A stretch of 64,000 bases of DNA, from contig NC_087392.1 in assembly GCF_963675165.1 (NCBI RefSeq), positions 575,001-639,000 on the forward strand, written 5' to 3'. This stretch comes from Halichondria panicea (taxonomy: Eukaryota; Porifera; Demospongiae; Suberitida; Halichondriidae). The position numbers and the translations under genes were made by a program. Shown one piece after another: positions 1 through 11,517 of this stretch (position 1 is its first letter; each line of letters opens with the position of its first letter). The notes beneath the pieces were generated by a model. That model was not told the origin of the DNA. It ran no database searches and saw nothing but the letters and a program-made list of their open reading frames with translations.

Positions 1-3000
1 TGAATTTGGGATTGTGATCTCTTGAATGGTTCCACTGAAATGGCATGGTAACACGGCTGAGTTATATGAGAGTCCTGATTGGTCTGATGCGTACACTGAT
101 ATGAGTATTTCTTGGTATGCAGTATAAACCGGAGCTCCGTCATCGCTTGCGGATACAGTAAGAGAGTAAACATTTCCCTCCATTTCCCTCAAGCTTTGTG
201 CACTCGTAATAGCCCCTGAGGGGGACACAGTGAACAGGTCAGAATGGTTGCCAAGGCCCTCAAAGAGATTGTATGTTAATACAGAACCAGGGTCATCAGT
301 TGCTGTAACAATTGCAACAACTCTTCCTATCATCAGATCAGATGCTACTGTGTAGTGGTCCCTCGATAGTCGGAAAATAGGTGGATTATTTTTTAAGCCA
401 GAGACTGAAATTACCACCTGCGTAGAAGATTGTTGGCCGCCAATAATTGCTGTAGCTATTACAAAGAAAGAGTAGTTATCGGTTTGAGACAGAGTTCGTT
501 TTGCAAAAAGGTCCCCTGAGAGTGGATCAAGTCTGAATGCATCCAATGCAAGTTGAGGTGTTGATGAATCGAACTGGTGGTCGATAAGTGCATTAAAGCC
601 TGCGTCACCATCACTGGCAGCTACAGAGCCGACTAGATCCCCTATTTCCAAATTTTCTGGTGCTTGAATATTAATTGTTCCTGTATAGAGTGGATTATTG
701 TCGTTTACGTCCAAAATCATAATATTCAACATTTGTGGTTCAGAAGAGAAAGTTCCATCAGATACTTCAATCTCTAAACTGTAACTAGCTCCAGATTGAT
801 CCTCACGATCTATAGAAACTGTAGATCGTACAACGCCAGTGGCGGAATTAATAGCGAATCGGTTCAGTTCATTTCCAGATACAATCCTGAATTGTAGATT
901 AGCACTGTCAGCATCAGAAGCGGTCAGTGGAGGACACGTTTGTCCTGCAGGGAGGTTCTCCTGTATAAAGCAAGGACAGTTTATCGGGTCAATATTTGGG
1001 GCTTTGGTATTGGCTTGATTTATTGAGATGTACAGTGTGGCCTCGGCAGAGTTTCTCCACCTATCTCCCAAGTCAGTGGCTCTAACCACGACAACAGCAC
1101 TCCTGTAGGCATTATAGTTTAAAGGATTATTATCGAGATACAAATAACCGGAGAACGAGTCAATTCTGAAGACATTTTCTGGTGCTGAGTAAAGTATTGT
1201 GTATTCTACTGCACCATTGCAGCCTGAGTCTAGGTCATTCGCTGAGAACAAATGGAGGAACACATTCAGATCATGAGACTCGGATACTGATACGTTTTCC
1301 GAGGGTACAGGGAACGTGGGAGCGTTATCATTCTCATCAACAATATTCACGGTCAAGGTAGCAGAGTCGGAGTTAGCGTTATCGGAGACAGTTACTTCAA
1401 ACACAAAAGATGTTGTTGTGAGCGTTTCATAGTCAATTTCACGAGTGCTGTATATACTTCCACTCTCCCCGTTCACTTCAAACAAAGATGGCTGTGTTCC
1501 AACTATCGAGTATGTCAGAATACCAAAAGTTCCCGTATCTGGATCGATAGATGACAGCTGGTATACGACACTCCCAACAGGTATACCTTCTCTCACACTC
1601 ACTTCGTATGCATTCTCTTGAAACAACGGTGGCTCATTTTCGTCAACGACAGCAATAACAAGTTCTAATGAACTTGAAAGTCCGCCATCATCTGTAGCAG
1701 TTAGTATGACTTTATACACACCATTGGGAGAAGTTTCAAAGTTTATGGATGGATTCTGCACAGTAATGCGATACTGCGTTGCTGTGTCTGCCTCCAAAGA
1801 GAAGTAATTTTCTGGTGCAATATTGACAATAGTAACCGTAGCAACAGTTGAGTCTGGGTCGGTCACAATGAAAGTAGTAATATTAGTGCCTGTGGGAGCA
1901 TTCTCAAATACATTCAATTGTTGCATATTTAGGACATTAATCACAGGTGGGAGTTCGTTGTCATCGCTCGTGAATATAGTTACGTTGGAATGTGCAGTTA
2001 AGCTGGGAAACCCCAAATCAGAAGCTGTCACAGATATCTCATGACTTGGTTTTTGTTCGAAATCGAGGGGCGTATACAGAGAAAGGTGTCCAGTTAGAGG
2101 GTGGATGGTAAATGGGGAGGCAGTTGTGGAAATGCTGAATCGAATATCTGCATTTATCTGAGAATCTCCATCGGTAGCGGTGAATTGTTCCAACTCAGCT
2201 CCTATTGACGTGTCCTCACTCACAGTTAGTGTACTAGGTGGTGCAGTGAAGCGTGGAGTTTGGTCATTATTGTCCAACACTTGAATAATGATCATAGTTG
2301 TGGCTGAAAATGTACCAAAATAGGCCTCCAATGTAATGTTTATCAAAGATGCCTCAGGGCTCTGCAGTTTATGATCAGTTACTATTGTTGGGTGAATCTC
2401 ACAGCTGATGCGTTGGGTGATGACGGTGAAGTTATCAGTATGATCTCCTAGAATGCGATACTGAGGATTGAGCAACCCCAGAGCAGGGCCTGTTAATGCT
2501 AGCAAGGGGGCGTTGTTATCAGTTAGAATCACAGTGGCGTTCTCCACCCCCTCAACCACGACACCGCTATAGAATGTTTCTGGAAACATGAGTTGAGTTG
2601 TATTCAAAACAGGGATAACGTTTACGACAACATTGATACCATACAAGTTACTTTCTCTCACAGTACAGTAATAGGTATGGATTGATATCAAGTAGTCTCC
2701 CAGTGTATTAGTTCGACATTGTGGATTCAATGTTTCCCCACTGAAATCTACAGGTCTTATCAATGACAGTTCACCGTTTAATCGACCAATAGTAAATATA
2801 TCTTCAGGGCAATCTTCACTGTAGTTTATCTTAAAGGTCGGGTTTGGACCACTACCACTGGGTTGGATTGTAGTTAATAGTCGTCCTTGTGTGAAGCTTG
2901 TTGAGGGCAGCGATACAAAGAGTGTGGTGCTGTCAGTATTCGAAACATTGCCACAGGCCATAGAAATGACGTTTAGTACAAGCCAATATAAAATAACCGT

Positions 3001-3051
3001 TGTCTTTGAAGTGTGTGCACTCATTGTAAATCGAAATCGTTCATTTGCCAT
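1..3051 (-). CDS. Cadherin, N-terminal ectodomain part (runs off the window)
   Basis: A single open frame of 1017 codons without introns reads off the left edge, so the C-terminus is missing. The start at 3051 is followed by a hydrophobic stretch (about residues 18-34, VILYWLVLNVISMACG) that looks like a signal peptide; a second Met at residue 10 is an equally good start. From about residue 230 the protein is a chain of cadherin repeats spaced roughly 105 residues apart. Calcium-binding linkers are visible as DNNDQTPRF (~260), DENEPPLF (~470), DENDNAPTF (~570) and DVNDNNPLY (~780), with weaker linkers near 365, 685 and 885. Such proteins are membrane adhesion molecules of the Fat/protocadherin type; the subclass cannot be set without the membrane and cytoplasmic parts. 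The first ~230 residues show no clear repeat. A 3-kb uninterrupted exon stands out beside the short exons of the neighbouring genes. Confidence 0.9.
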   Translation of the reverse strand, partial: MANERFRFTMSAHTSKTTVILYWLVLNVISMACGNVSNTDSTTLFVSLPSTSFTQGRLLTTIQPSGSGPNPTFKINYSEDCPEDIFTIGRLNGELSLIRPVDFSGETLNPQCRTNTLGDYLISIHTYYCTVRESNLYGINVVVNVIPVLNTTQLMFPETFYSGVVVEGVENATVILTDNNAPLLALTGPALGLLNPQYRILGDHTDNFTVITQRISCEIHPTIVTDHKLQSPEASLINITLEAYFGTFSATTMIIIQVLDNNDQTPRFTAPPSTLTVSEDTSIGAELEQFTATDGDSQINADIRFSISTTASPFTIHPLTGHLSLYTPLDFEQKPSHEISVTASDLGFPSLTAHSNVTIFTSDDNELPPVINVLNMQQLNVFENAPTGTNITTFIVTDPDSTVATVTIVNIAPENYFSLEADTATQYRITVQNPSINFETSPNGVYKVILTATDDGGLSSSLELVIAVVDENEPPLFQENAYEVSVREGIPVGSVVYQLSSIDPDTGTFGILTYSIVGTQPSLFEVNGESGSIYSTREIDYETLTTTSFVFEVTVSDNANSDSATLTVNIVDENDNAPTFPVPSENVSVSESHDLNVFLHLFSANDLDSGCNGAVEYTILYSAPENVFRIDSFSGYLYLDNNPLNYNAYRSAVVVVRATDLGDRWRNSAEATLYISINQANTKAPNIDPINCPCFIQENLPAGQTCPPLTASDADSANLQFRIVSGNELNRFAINSATGVVRSTVSIDREDQSGASYSLEIEVSDGTFSSEPQMLNIMILDVNDNNPLYTGTINIQAPENLEIGDLVGSVAASDGDAGFNALIDHQFDSSTPQLALDAFRLDPLSGDLFAKRTLSQTDNYSFFVIATAIIGGQQSSTQVVISVSGLKNNPPIFRLSRDHYTVASDLMIGRVVAIVTATDDPGSVLTYNLFEGLGNHSDLFTVSPSGAITSAQSLREMEGNVYSLTVSASDDGAPVYTAYQEILISVYASDQSGLSYNSAVLPCHFSGTIQEITIPNS

Positions 3052-3473
3052 TCATGGAACTACAGGGGATAAATGCAGGACGCTATGTTACGTCCATTCA
3101 TGTATTCTATATACTGGTTTGTTTATACATGTCATGTATTCTACATTGTTTATACATTGTCATGTATTTTCCATGTATTGTGGTTAAATTTAGAGCTAGC
3201 CTATTATCATGATAAGCTTTACTACCCAACTCACGTAAGCTTGCTTCCTCTATGGCGATGGCTCTAGACAAGACAACTCGATCACTACACTTCTCTCTGA
3301 GGACTATGTATTACCTCACTAGGTATCAATGCAACTCTCTGTAGGATTGCAATGCGGTGGCATACCAGCCCCACCCCTCTTTAGTCAACCGTGTAATCAT
3401 ACTCATAGATACACTATCAAATCACCACAATACTGCCCATAATAAACAAACACACCCAAATAATTGTAACAAG
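3052..3473. other. Upstream region of the cadherin gene, no gene seen
   Basis: About 420 bases between the cadherin start and the stop codon of the upstream FAM47-like gene on the same strand. It holds AT-rich sequence with several CATGTATT-type direct repeats (about 3098-3180). It must contain the cadherin 5' leader and promoter. No further gene is visible. Confidence 0.4.
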
Positions 3474-5946
3474 TTATTTTGGTTTCAAGAGTTGCTGTCT
3501 ATGATTGTTCAAGTCCACTCTATTGAGATATGTGGGCACCATAGAGCCTTTCTTCTTGCTCACAATGAACTCCTTGAAGCTCCTAGCCCCGTGCAGCTCA
3601 GCCAATGCTTCATCCATTTCCAGACTTCTCATGGCCTCCTCACTATCATGATCCATAGCTTCCTCTTCAGGGTCTCTTAATGGCTGTAAAAATAGGGGAG
3701 TGGTGGATGGCTCATTAAGCTCTTAGGGTGGATCAGGTTTCACATGCAGGATGATATGCATACCAACATACTTGTGGTAATTAGTAACTCACACCTCATT
3801 CCTATTTCTGAGCCTCCACAGATCCACAGGTAAGTACCATGCTCCATACTTGGACCTCACATAACGAGGCTCTTCTTGATCCTGCAGTATAAACATGGCA
3901 ATAGCTAGTGTGCACATATGCATGTTCACACTTGTGTACAGTAGGAATCAATAATTAATGCATCAGACAGTACACTGCTATAATTAGGTTACAACTTTCT
4001 CGTGGACAATACCACAAGTCTAAGTACTTTCATTAACCTTTTCACCTCACTTGAAATCCAAACCATCTTAGAGAAAGTCAACCACTAGCTACAGTGTACA
4101 TAGTGGGGTCACCATACAGTATGCATGTCCTGTCTCTGTACACTTGAGGTAAATATTACTATAGCATTTCTGCTTTTTGCATTTATTTCAAGTGAGGTGA
4201 AAAGGGGGTGGAGTACTCACAGAGCTGGGGTAGGTGAGTCCTCGCACTCGAGTCCCCCCGTACTGGTACTGGTTCTCTGAGTCGTACCTCGGAGAGGGAC
4301 TACGAGAGTAGCCATTACGACTGTAATCTCTGGAATCCATTCGCAGCTCTGCTGGGACATTGACCAGCTCCACCACATGAATGGGGGCCGTTTGGGCAGG
4401 CTGGGAAAGGGGAGGAAGGGGGGAAAATAGTTGTTTTAGTAAATAGCAAAAATAGGGGAGGAAATGTGAATGGAATGATTGGGGTGGTGGCTCACTCTTG
4501 ATTCATAGTCACTACTGAAAAGGTTCTTGATCCTTGATTCATCAATTTCATGCTGACTGTCCTCACTGTCCTCATTGTGATCCTGCAATAAAGAAATGAT
4601 AACATCAGGGCTATACCTATTGAATTCTCTGTACTCATGTTATGGGGCAAAATAGAAAGCCTATAGCCTACTGGAGGTATAGTGTGTGCATACAACCACC
4701 TACCAGATCTCTCATCCATTGCACAAGGTCGTGGGTGACCTGGTCCACTCGTGACTGCTGAGAGGCTGAGATCACCTGCTGATTGGCTACCATCATCTTC
4801 TCCCTCTCATGCTCCTCCTGTGTCTTCTTGAGAGGAAACCTGTACAAATTGGAGGCTTGGGAATCTTCCTGCTCCTCCTGTTGTTCCTGCTGTTGCCTAG
4901 AGTGATAAAATTTAGGATCACTTTTTGTTGAAGTTATTGATGGAAGACCTACTTTTCCGGGGATTGTGTGCTTTGCATTGGTGAGGACAACACATCACTC
5001 ATTTTGTCTACATTTTCTACTTCGATGTGTGATGAATGGAGGGACTCGAATGCACTGCTAGAGATCTGTAAGGAGTGTTGTATTCCTAACAAGGTGTCCA
5101 CCATGTGATAATTATACTCACCTCCTCTATGCTGGGGGCACCACGTTTCATCTCAGGATCAATTACCCCAAGCACTCCATCGAGAAGCTGCATACACAAT
5201 GAAATGAATACATTTGTAACACTGTACACACAATATAATTGTACATGTACAATTAGATGTACTAAGCATAATTATGGCCACCAACTATATAGAGATCATG
5301 TACATGTACACCATGTAGGTTTTAGTACCCTAATACAACTATTTCAGTTATTTGCATGTCACCTCTACAGGGATTGAGTCCTCCAGGTGTGGGTAGAGTT
5401 GCAGCGGGTGGTTGAGTATAGCCTCTCTCTCTCTCTCTAGTCGTTCTTGTTGGATTTGTTTCCGAGGGCCAACCCTACAAATTGTGGCTGCATACTGTAC
5501 AACAATACACACACAGTCAATCTTACTTGGAGTATAACGTTCTTCGACCAGGATTGTTTGCTATGATTCTCTGTTCTGGTCGTCGCAGTGATTTCTGAGA
5601 GTGTTGAGAGTGTTGTGAGGATGTGGTGGAGGAACTAGAGATGAGGGGCAGGGCGCTCGTACGATCATGTTTGATCATGTGATTGTTTCGGGTCTTGCAA
5701 GGCACTCCTGTTCTGAAATCGTCAGTATTATTAGCTACAAACGTCCACCTCTGGCCATTCAGAGCTGCAGTCTGTTTGGATGTGTTGATAAACTTGAGTT
5801 TCAATCGTTCTTTGTACCTACCCAATAGTTACAGGGCATGATAACCTTTACAGACAAGCATATCAGAGAACATACCACGGGTGATGTTTCCCAGGCACTT
5901 CTGATGCTGTAGGAACTGTCAGCATGTCGTACTTATGCTGAGCCAT
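3474..5946 (-). CDS. Hypothetical protein with FAM47-like C-terminus, about 10 exons
   Basis: Ten exons join in frame: 5946-5876, 5817-5527, 5474-5363, 5187-5122, about 5067-4954, 4896-4704, 4582-4497, 4401-4219, 3880-3795 and 3684-3474, giving roughly 470 residues. The middle is charged and Gln/Glu-rich, and a stretch in exon 3 (QQERLEREREAILNHPLQ) could form a helix. The last two exons carry KYGAWYLPVDLWR, then ALAELHGARSFKEFIVSKK and PTYLNRV. This order (YGAWYL..W, then GA..F..FI..KG, then P.FL) resembles, from memory, the C-terminal block of the FAM47 family, whose function is poorly known. The start at 5946 lies 160 bp from the divergent EXOSC1 start. The exon structure is well supported; the family name is tentative. 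An unrelated ciliary or cytoskeletal protein is the main alternative. Confidence 0.6.
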
Positions 5947-6106
5947 TTTGTCTGACACTAATGGTTGGTTACTATGGTGATCTTGATTAGGTGTGCACAA
6001 AATAGAATAAATGCGCTCTAATTAGAATAGTCCTCGCCATGTGGCGCACCAAAGACGTTTAGTGCAGTGCTATATAATTTTATATCTAGTTAAGAAAGGG
6101 CTATTA
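5947..6106. promoter_or_regulatory. Divergent promoter interval, FAM47-like gene / EXOSC1
   Basis: Only 160 bases separate the two divergent start codons, so both promoters and 5' leaders must lie here. No TATA box stands out at a fixed distance. The role is inferred from position alone. Confidence 0.45.
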
Positions 6107-6718
6107 ATGGAAAATCAAGAAGAGAAAGCGAAACAAAATCAATTTGTGATCCCTGGAGACTTCTTGTGCCCTGAATCTGACCACAAACCTGGAACAGGAA
6201 CATACACAAAACATGGAAACATCTACTCCTCTTTTTGTGGCAAAGTTGAAATTAAAAAGACACCAGTTGAAGCAGCAGAGCTTCCACTAATATCTGTAGT
6301 CAGCACTAAACAAAGAACATTGTCTGTACCCATAATGGGATCTCGCGTCATCTGCAAAGTATTCAGCATAAATGAGCGTCAAGCCAAAGTGAACATTATC
6401 AGTGTGGAAGGAACAGTTCTACAACAGCCATTGAGTGGAGTCATTCGAAAGAGCGATGTACGAGAGATGGAGAAAGACTCTGTGGTGATATTCAACTCTT
6501 TCCGACCTGGTGATTTGGTTCGCGCTCGAGTAATCTCACTAGGTGAGGGCAACCAGTATGTGCTATCAACAGCTGAGAATGAACTGGGGGTGTTTGTGGG
6601 CCTGAGTGAAAGTGGGGGGACTTTAGAACCAGTGAGCTGGGCCGAAATGCAGTGTTCTAAAACTGGACTCAGAGAGAAGAGAAAAGTAGCTAAAGTTGTA
6701 GACGCTGTGTCAGTATAG
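6107..6718 (+). CDS. EXOSC1: Exosome complex component CSL4 (EXOSC1)
   Basis: A single-exon frame of 203 codons starting at 6107. An in-frame Met 22 codons upstream (6041) extends it, but the extra residues are hydrophobic and unlike the family, so the MENQ start is preferred. The N-terminal domain begins with VIPGDFLCPESDHKPGTGTY, the CSL4 signature. A central S1-type RNA-binding fold follows (GSRVICKVFSINERQAKVNI to FRPGDLVRARVISLGEGNQY). The C-terminus contains SWAEMQCSKTGLREKRKVAK, matching the family's zinc-ribbon-like end. CSL4 is one of three S1/KH cap proteins on the nine-subunit RNA exosome and acts in nuclear and cytoplasmic 3'-5' RNA processing. The length is close to the usual ~195 residues. 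The complete lack of introns is unusual next to intron-rich neighbours. It converges on UBE3A, about 210 bp away. Confidence 0.93.
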   Translation: MENQEEKAKQNQFVIPGDFLCPESDHKPGTGTYTKHGNIYSSFCGKVEIKKTPVEAAELPLISVVSTKQRTLSVPIMGSRVICKVFSINERQAKVNIISVEGTVLQQPLSGVIRKSDVREMEKDSVVIFNSFRPGDLVRARVISLGEGNQYVLSTAENELGVFVGLSESGGTLEPVSWAEMQCSKTGLREKRKVAKVVDAVSV

Positions 6719-6926
6719 TGACTGTAGTATGTCTATTTTGTTGGTATAATTATGTGTTGCTTTTGTTGTTGTGTTAAATTGTATCGCTCTTATTCATGTT
6801 CAATGATAGTTGATAATAATTATTATTAATTTTATAAAACAACAGCATAATTATTTAACAGTACGTATGAACACATGATTACAAGGGGGTATATAAGTGA
6901 ATCAGTAGACTAGTAGAGAGCTGCTC

Positions 6927-9900
6927 TCATATCATACCAAATCCTTTAGCATACGATATAGCAATAGTTAATGTCTTTTTGAGATTCTCCTTGCTTGAGT
7001 ACTCACATAGCATCAGAGCATTGAAGCATGTGTGTGCGGTGGGAAGTCTGAAACAGAGACACATTAATGACATCATAGGACACATTGGTAATAGTGACAC
7101 TCACCTGTTTGAATCAGGGCCGTTCTTGACAATGACTAACTTGAGTTTGGCCAGCCCTCCAACAGGGATGCGGTCAGAGCCTGTGATGAAGGCTAGCAGT
7201 TGTTTCTTTTGCTCCTCAGAGTACTCCCTCACAATCTGCCAGAAGTTACTGCACAGAGAGTAGGGGAGAATACATGAGAGCAGGGTACATGTGGTTTGTG
7301 CGTTAGGATTGCAAATGCTTACACAATGACAGGGTGGCTTGGAGTGAACCCATCGTAGCGGGTGCTGTCTTCCAGAGCGTCAATGTCCCATTCCTGGAAA
7401 CAAAAGCAAAATTTAAAAAGTGTATTTGTGGGAAAGATACTGCTACCTTACCAAAATTAATATTAAAATGAATCATGAAGGCCTGATCAAACCACTTCTA
7501 GCCCACGCTTTTTGGAATAATTATGGGCCGAAATAAACACTAATCTAAGCACTGGCACTATAAATTATTGTTAGAGTATCAAAGAGCATATTTTTGTTTT
7601 TAAATTGGACGTTCCTAACATAAGTTATGGATCATCAAAGTTAGCTCTTAAAAATAGGCTAGATTTAGAAAAAACACCCACTAATAGCCCACGCTTTTTT
7701 TCAGAAAACAAAAAATTTGGGCCTGAAATAAATCACTGATCTAAACACACCATATTGTAGCACTATCGAAGAGCAACTAAATACAACATTTTTTTGAAAA
7801 TCGGACGTTCGCAACACAAGTTATGGCTTCTCGAATTAGCTCCGAAAACACTTAATTAAGCCCTCGCTTTTTGAAAATGGACAATTTGTGTTAAGCACAC
7901 TATAATTATTGTTAGACTCGAAGAGCTACTTTTTGTTTTGAAAAATTTGACAACGTTCCTAACACAAGTTACATGTAGTCAACACTAATAGTGTGGGACA
8001 CTTGAGGATTAGTGTAGCATTTCGGGAAGGGGGGGTTACTGTAACTCACATGGCAACCACAAATGAGCATTTCCACCTCCTCAGCAGTGAAGAGGTCGGC
8101 TAGGAATGTGTGACTCATGACAAGGTCGAAACCTCTCTTGAAGGCATTGAAACTCATCGAAATACTCTCATTGAGCAGCCACTCAGTGTACAGGTCCACA
8201 TACTCCTGGAGACAACATAAAAATGATGGTAAATTAATGCATGAAAGGTGGGTAATAGATGAAAGTAGACGTCCACACACTTGAAAGCAGCATACAATGT
8301 GGATAACATGTACAATAGGCTCGGTAACTGCTACATGCTGTTCATCCACCTGACAAGTATCCTTGGTGACTGCTATCTCATCTCCACCCTCCTTGAGGTT
8401 CTGAGTGTGTACTGAACCAAATAGGTCGGAGAAGGAGACCTGGAAATTGGACATGAATGTCTCCTTAAACTCCTCTTCAGATCCCTCAAACTCTGCCATG
8501 GACTTGAGGCTGCTCGCAATTTGCTGCAAGGTCGAAATAGTCAAGCTAAACACACGTACACGCACACACACGCACAAAAAGTTTTTGCATATCGAGACAA
8601 CTTACTGGGTGTGAGGAGTAGAGGTCATCGAAGGCGACAGGGCAGCCTATGAGTTTTCTGTAGATGACCATTGGGAATCGTATGTCCAGGATGACATTGT
8701 TGTAGATGGCCAGTCCCAGAAGGATCCCAATGAGCCGATACTGCTGCTCCCCCTCATACGAGAGTGGATTGAACCAGTGCTGACGTGTCGACTCATCAAA
8801 CAGGAACATGCCTGCAACCAAGGGACAATAATTAAAAGTATTATAAGACGATAATTATTGAAAAATGATAATTCACACACTGACTTTACGATAAGGTTAT
8901 CACTGCTGATGTAGACTACGTATGTACCGTGCATTGGATCAAAGAGCTTCTCGACCAAGAGCTGGAAGAACTCCTTCTGTAGGCCACCCTCATCAATCCC
9001 CTCCTCTCCACGAAAGTCAACTCGCAACTGTTTGCGGAGGTCAATCGGATTCAGGTCAGAAATTGCCTCCAGCTGCAAGACAAAGATGAAAGAGTGACAG
9101 CATACCGATATTTAAAACAGTGACATCATACTGTATACACATGTAATGGATATTAGTTATGGAATGCAAAATAATACTTAGTACATAGGGGATTGAAAGC
9201 ACCTACACTGTAGAGTCATACCTGTACTAGGGCGTCTGAGACAATGTTGTCCCTGTTGATTCGCAGAAGTAGGAACGGTATGTCAGGAACCCCAGTCAGA
9301 ATGGAGTGGATCACAGCTCTGTGTCTCTCGCTGTACATGTTGACCAGGTTGTCTCGAATCATCTTCTCCATCTTGTTGGCCGTGTTCAGCACAAAGGGGA
9401 TTCGAATGAATGAGAATTCAGCCCCATCGGTTGCATCTCTTGCATCTCGGTGATAGTCCAGCATCATGTTGACTCGACTGTTCAGCTCTTCATTCACAAA
9501 CTCACTCAGTTCGATTGGTGGCGATACAAGAAGGGCGGGATGGACTTTAAACTTGGACAAGAGCTGCTCGTACGGCGTTTCCTCTTCGTGCATAAAATCG
9601 GCTTTCTGTTTGGCAGCCACACTCAACAGAGAAGGATTGAGCAGTTTCATCTTTCCCTCTTGTTTTGCTTTCAGTAGGTTGGCAAAGTAGAAGACCGTGA
9701 GGGCACTTGAAGCGGCCGTGACTGCTGAGTCAGACTGAGGTATATAGTGCCGAGTGTGTTCACTGTCATCAGAGAAGAGTAGCTGTATCGTGACAAGCTG
9801 CTGCAGGGAGGAGACAAGGTCTGTGAGCTCTTCAGTTGAATAGTGTGAGTACCACTCTATCAGCAACGCCATGTCAGGGACGGAGAGACTAGCCACAGAC

Positions 9901-11295
9901 TGCAGGATCTTGGGGAAGGCTTTGAGGAACTCTGGACTGTGTAGTAGAGGGTTCTCCATGAGAATGACGAGATGGTTGAGGGGGCGATTGCCCTGGGAGC
10001 CCATTCGGAATGTGTTGCGATACATGTCAATAGCATTCACCATTGTATTAGTGACTCGATCGAGGGCCAACTCAAACAAGGTGGCATAGGCTCTTCGTAC
10101 TGCCTTCAGATCAACATGGATGCCCGTACTCTTACAGATCTCTGACCTGTCGCTTTCAGGTAGAACGAAACTTCTATTGAGGGACTCTATACTACTGAAC
10201 ACTATCCAGATCTTGGTCGACAAATCCCGATAATTTGGATCACCTTTTTGCTTGGCTTTATCAATACACTCCCTGATGACTGCCTCATCTAGGTAGGGAG
10301 TATCTGTATGGGGAAGCAAATGCATACTCAACAGCTATTTTGCATATTTATATTCAAAATCTGATTTCAAATACAATATGCATGTTCCAGATTATAAAGA
10401 CACGCTAGATAAAGCATACATACCTTCTGGTCCGAGTGACTTAAATAGCGTAGAGCTTGAGAATTTAAGTTTTGGTGGAGAGGTTATTGGGTCAATGTTG
10501 TCTGCGTCTACACTGGACAAAGAGATGGAATCGGAAGTTGTCAGGTTCATATCTGAAGAAGAGCTGGTAGCGGTAGCGAGGGGGGCTCCATATGAACTAG
10601 ACGCATCACTACTCGATGCCTGGATCTCTTCTGTCGATGAAGAAGAAGCTTGTGGTTCACTGGTGGATAAATCATCATTTGAAGCTCTCTCGGTTACAAG
10701 AACCAAAGTACTACTTGCGGCAGTGCCTACTTGTTCTGAAGAGCTGGATGCATCTGTGAATGGTTCAGATTGTGTGTGGGATAAACTACGCTCGCTAGAA
10801 TCAGCGAGGGAAGCAGATGAATCCGCTACGTCCATTGGTTCCAGAGTATGCCTGGGTTCATTTCTTGATGTGGTACCAGTGATTCCACTAGAGCTAGAAG
10901 AAGTGTGAGAGTTTGTTTCTATCATTGTAATTGGTGCTTTACTGACATTGTCCATTGGTACACATAGTTCAATTTTCTTGCCACCGACAGCATATTGAAG
11001 AGCAACTGCAGCAGCTTGATTTTGATCGATAGGTTTACCACTCCCAGTGGCACAGTACGGGTTGTTACATCCCTCGCTTTTACATCCTTCTGTTAGTTGA
11101 ATAAAATACAACCGAGTAAGACTGGTGACAGCCTCTCTGTATAAAAAAGACAGTTGATAATTACTAAACAACATCAAAAATATTATGTCTGATAGATAAT
11201 GGTCTGATAGCTATAGCTCAACAAAATAAATAATACAAGTTAGACTACCTTTTATTAGATGAAGAATTGGGTCTTGTACTTGTGCTGCTGGCCAT
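6927..11295 (-). CDS. UBE3A: HECT E3 ubiquitin ligase UBE3A (E6AP), with AZUL domain
   Basis: Ten exons (11295-11249, 11136-10424, 10303-9222, 9072-8928, 8811-8606, 8523-8350, 8205-8050, 7393-7323, 7251-7105, 7047-6927) add up to 953 residues with matching phases. The N-terminal AZUL zinc domain reads [16 protein letters not shown], with the fourth cysteine in KIELCVP; the loop between them is shorter than in vertebrates. A Ser/Thr-rich linker follows, then the helical region. The C-terminal HECT domain has [36 protein letters not shown] and ELLICG-type blocks. The catalytic cysteine lies in [10 protein letters not shown] near residue 921, and the protein ends KGFGMI where human UBE3A ends KGFGML. 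UBE3A attaches ubiquitin to substrates, including its own proteasome partners. The start shares a 222-bp divergent interval with the PUB gene. Confidence 0.95.
7450..7975. repeat. About three tandem degenerate repeat units in a UBE3A intron
   Basis: The phrase GCCCACGCTTTTT recurs near 7501, 7688 and, diverged, 7860, so the units are about 170-190 bp. Each carries a CACTA..ATTGTTAGA..AAGAGC block and ends with GACGTTCCTAACACAAGTTA or a near copy. The array fills most of the intron between exons 7 and 8. It resembles the foldback repeats elsewhere in the window only in its ACAAGTTATGG-like end. The origin is unknown. Confidence 0.6.
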
Positions 11296-11517
11296 GGATA
11301 AAGGACATGCACAGAGGGAAGACGAATGTGGAAACTAAGGTGGTCTAAAAAAAGAAGTCACATGTATTTACTGCTACATGACATCATGGCAACAGGACAG
11401 GAACGCTTAATCAGCACATAAAATAATTGTTTTATTTGATGACATTCATGGTTGTGGACGAACAAAAAAGTAAAGGTGCTGAGCTGTATATACACAAAAG
11501 CTACTACAAGCTGGACC
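11296..11517. promoter_or_regulatory. Divergent promoter interval, UBE3A / PUB-domain gene
   Basis: 222 bases separate the opposing start codons of UBE3A and the PUB-domain gene. Both 5' leaders must fit in this space or arise from it. Inferred from position only; no consensus element was identified. Confidence 0.4.

Noticed and set aside
10378-10908. Plus-strand 176-codon frame opposite UBE3A exon 2
   Set aside because: It is the antisense shadow of the Ser/Thr-rich UBE3A linker; the minus strand holds the conserved AZUL and linker frame with proper splice sites.
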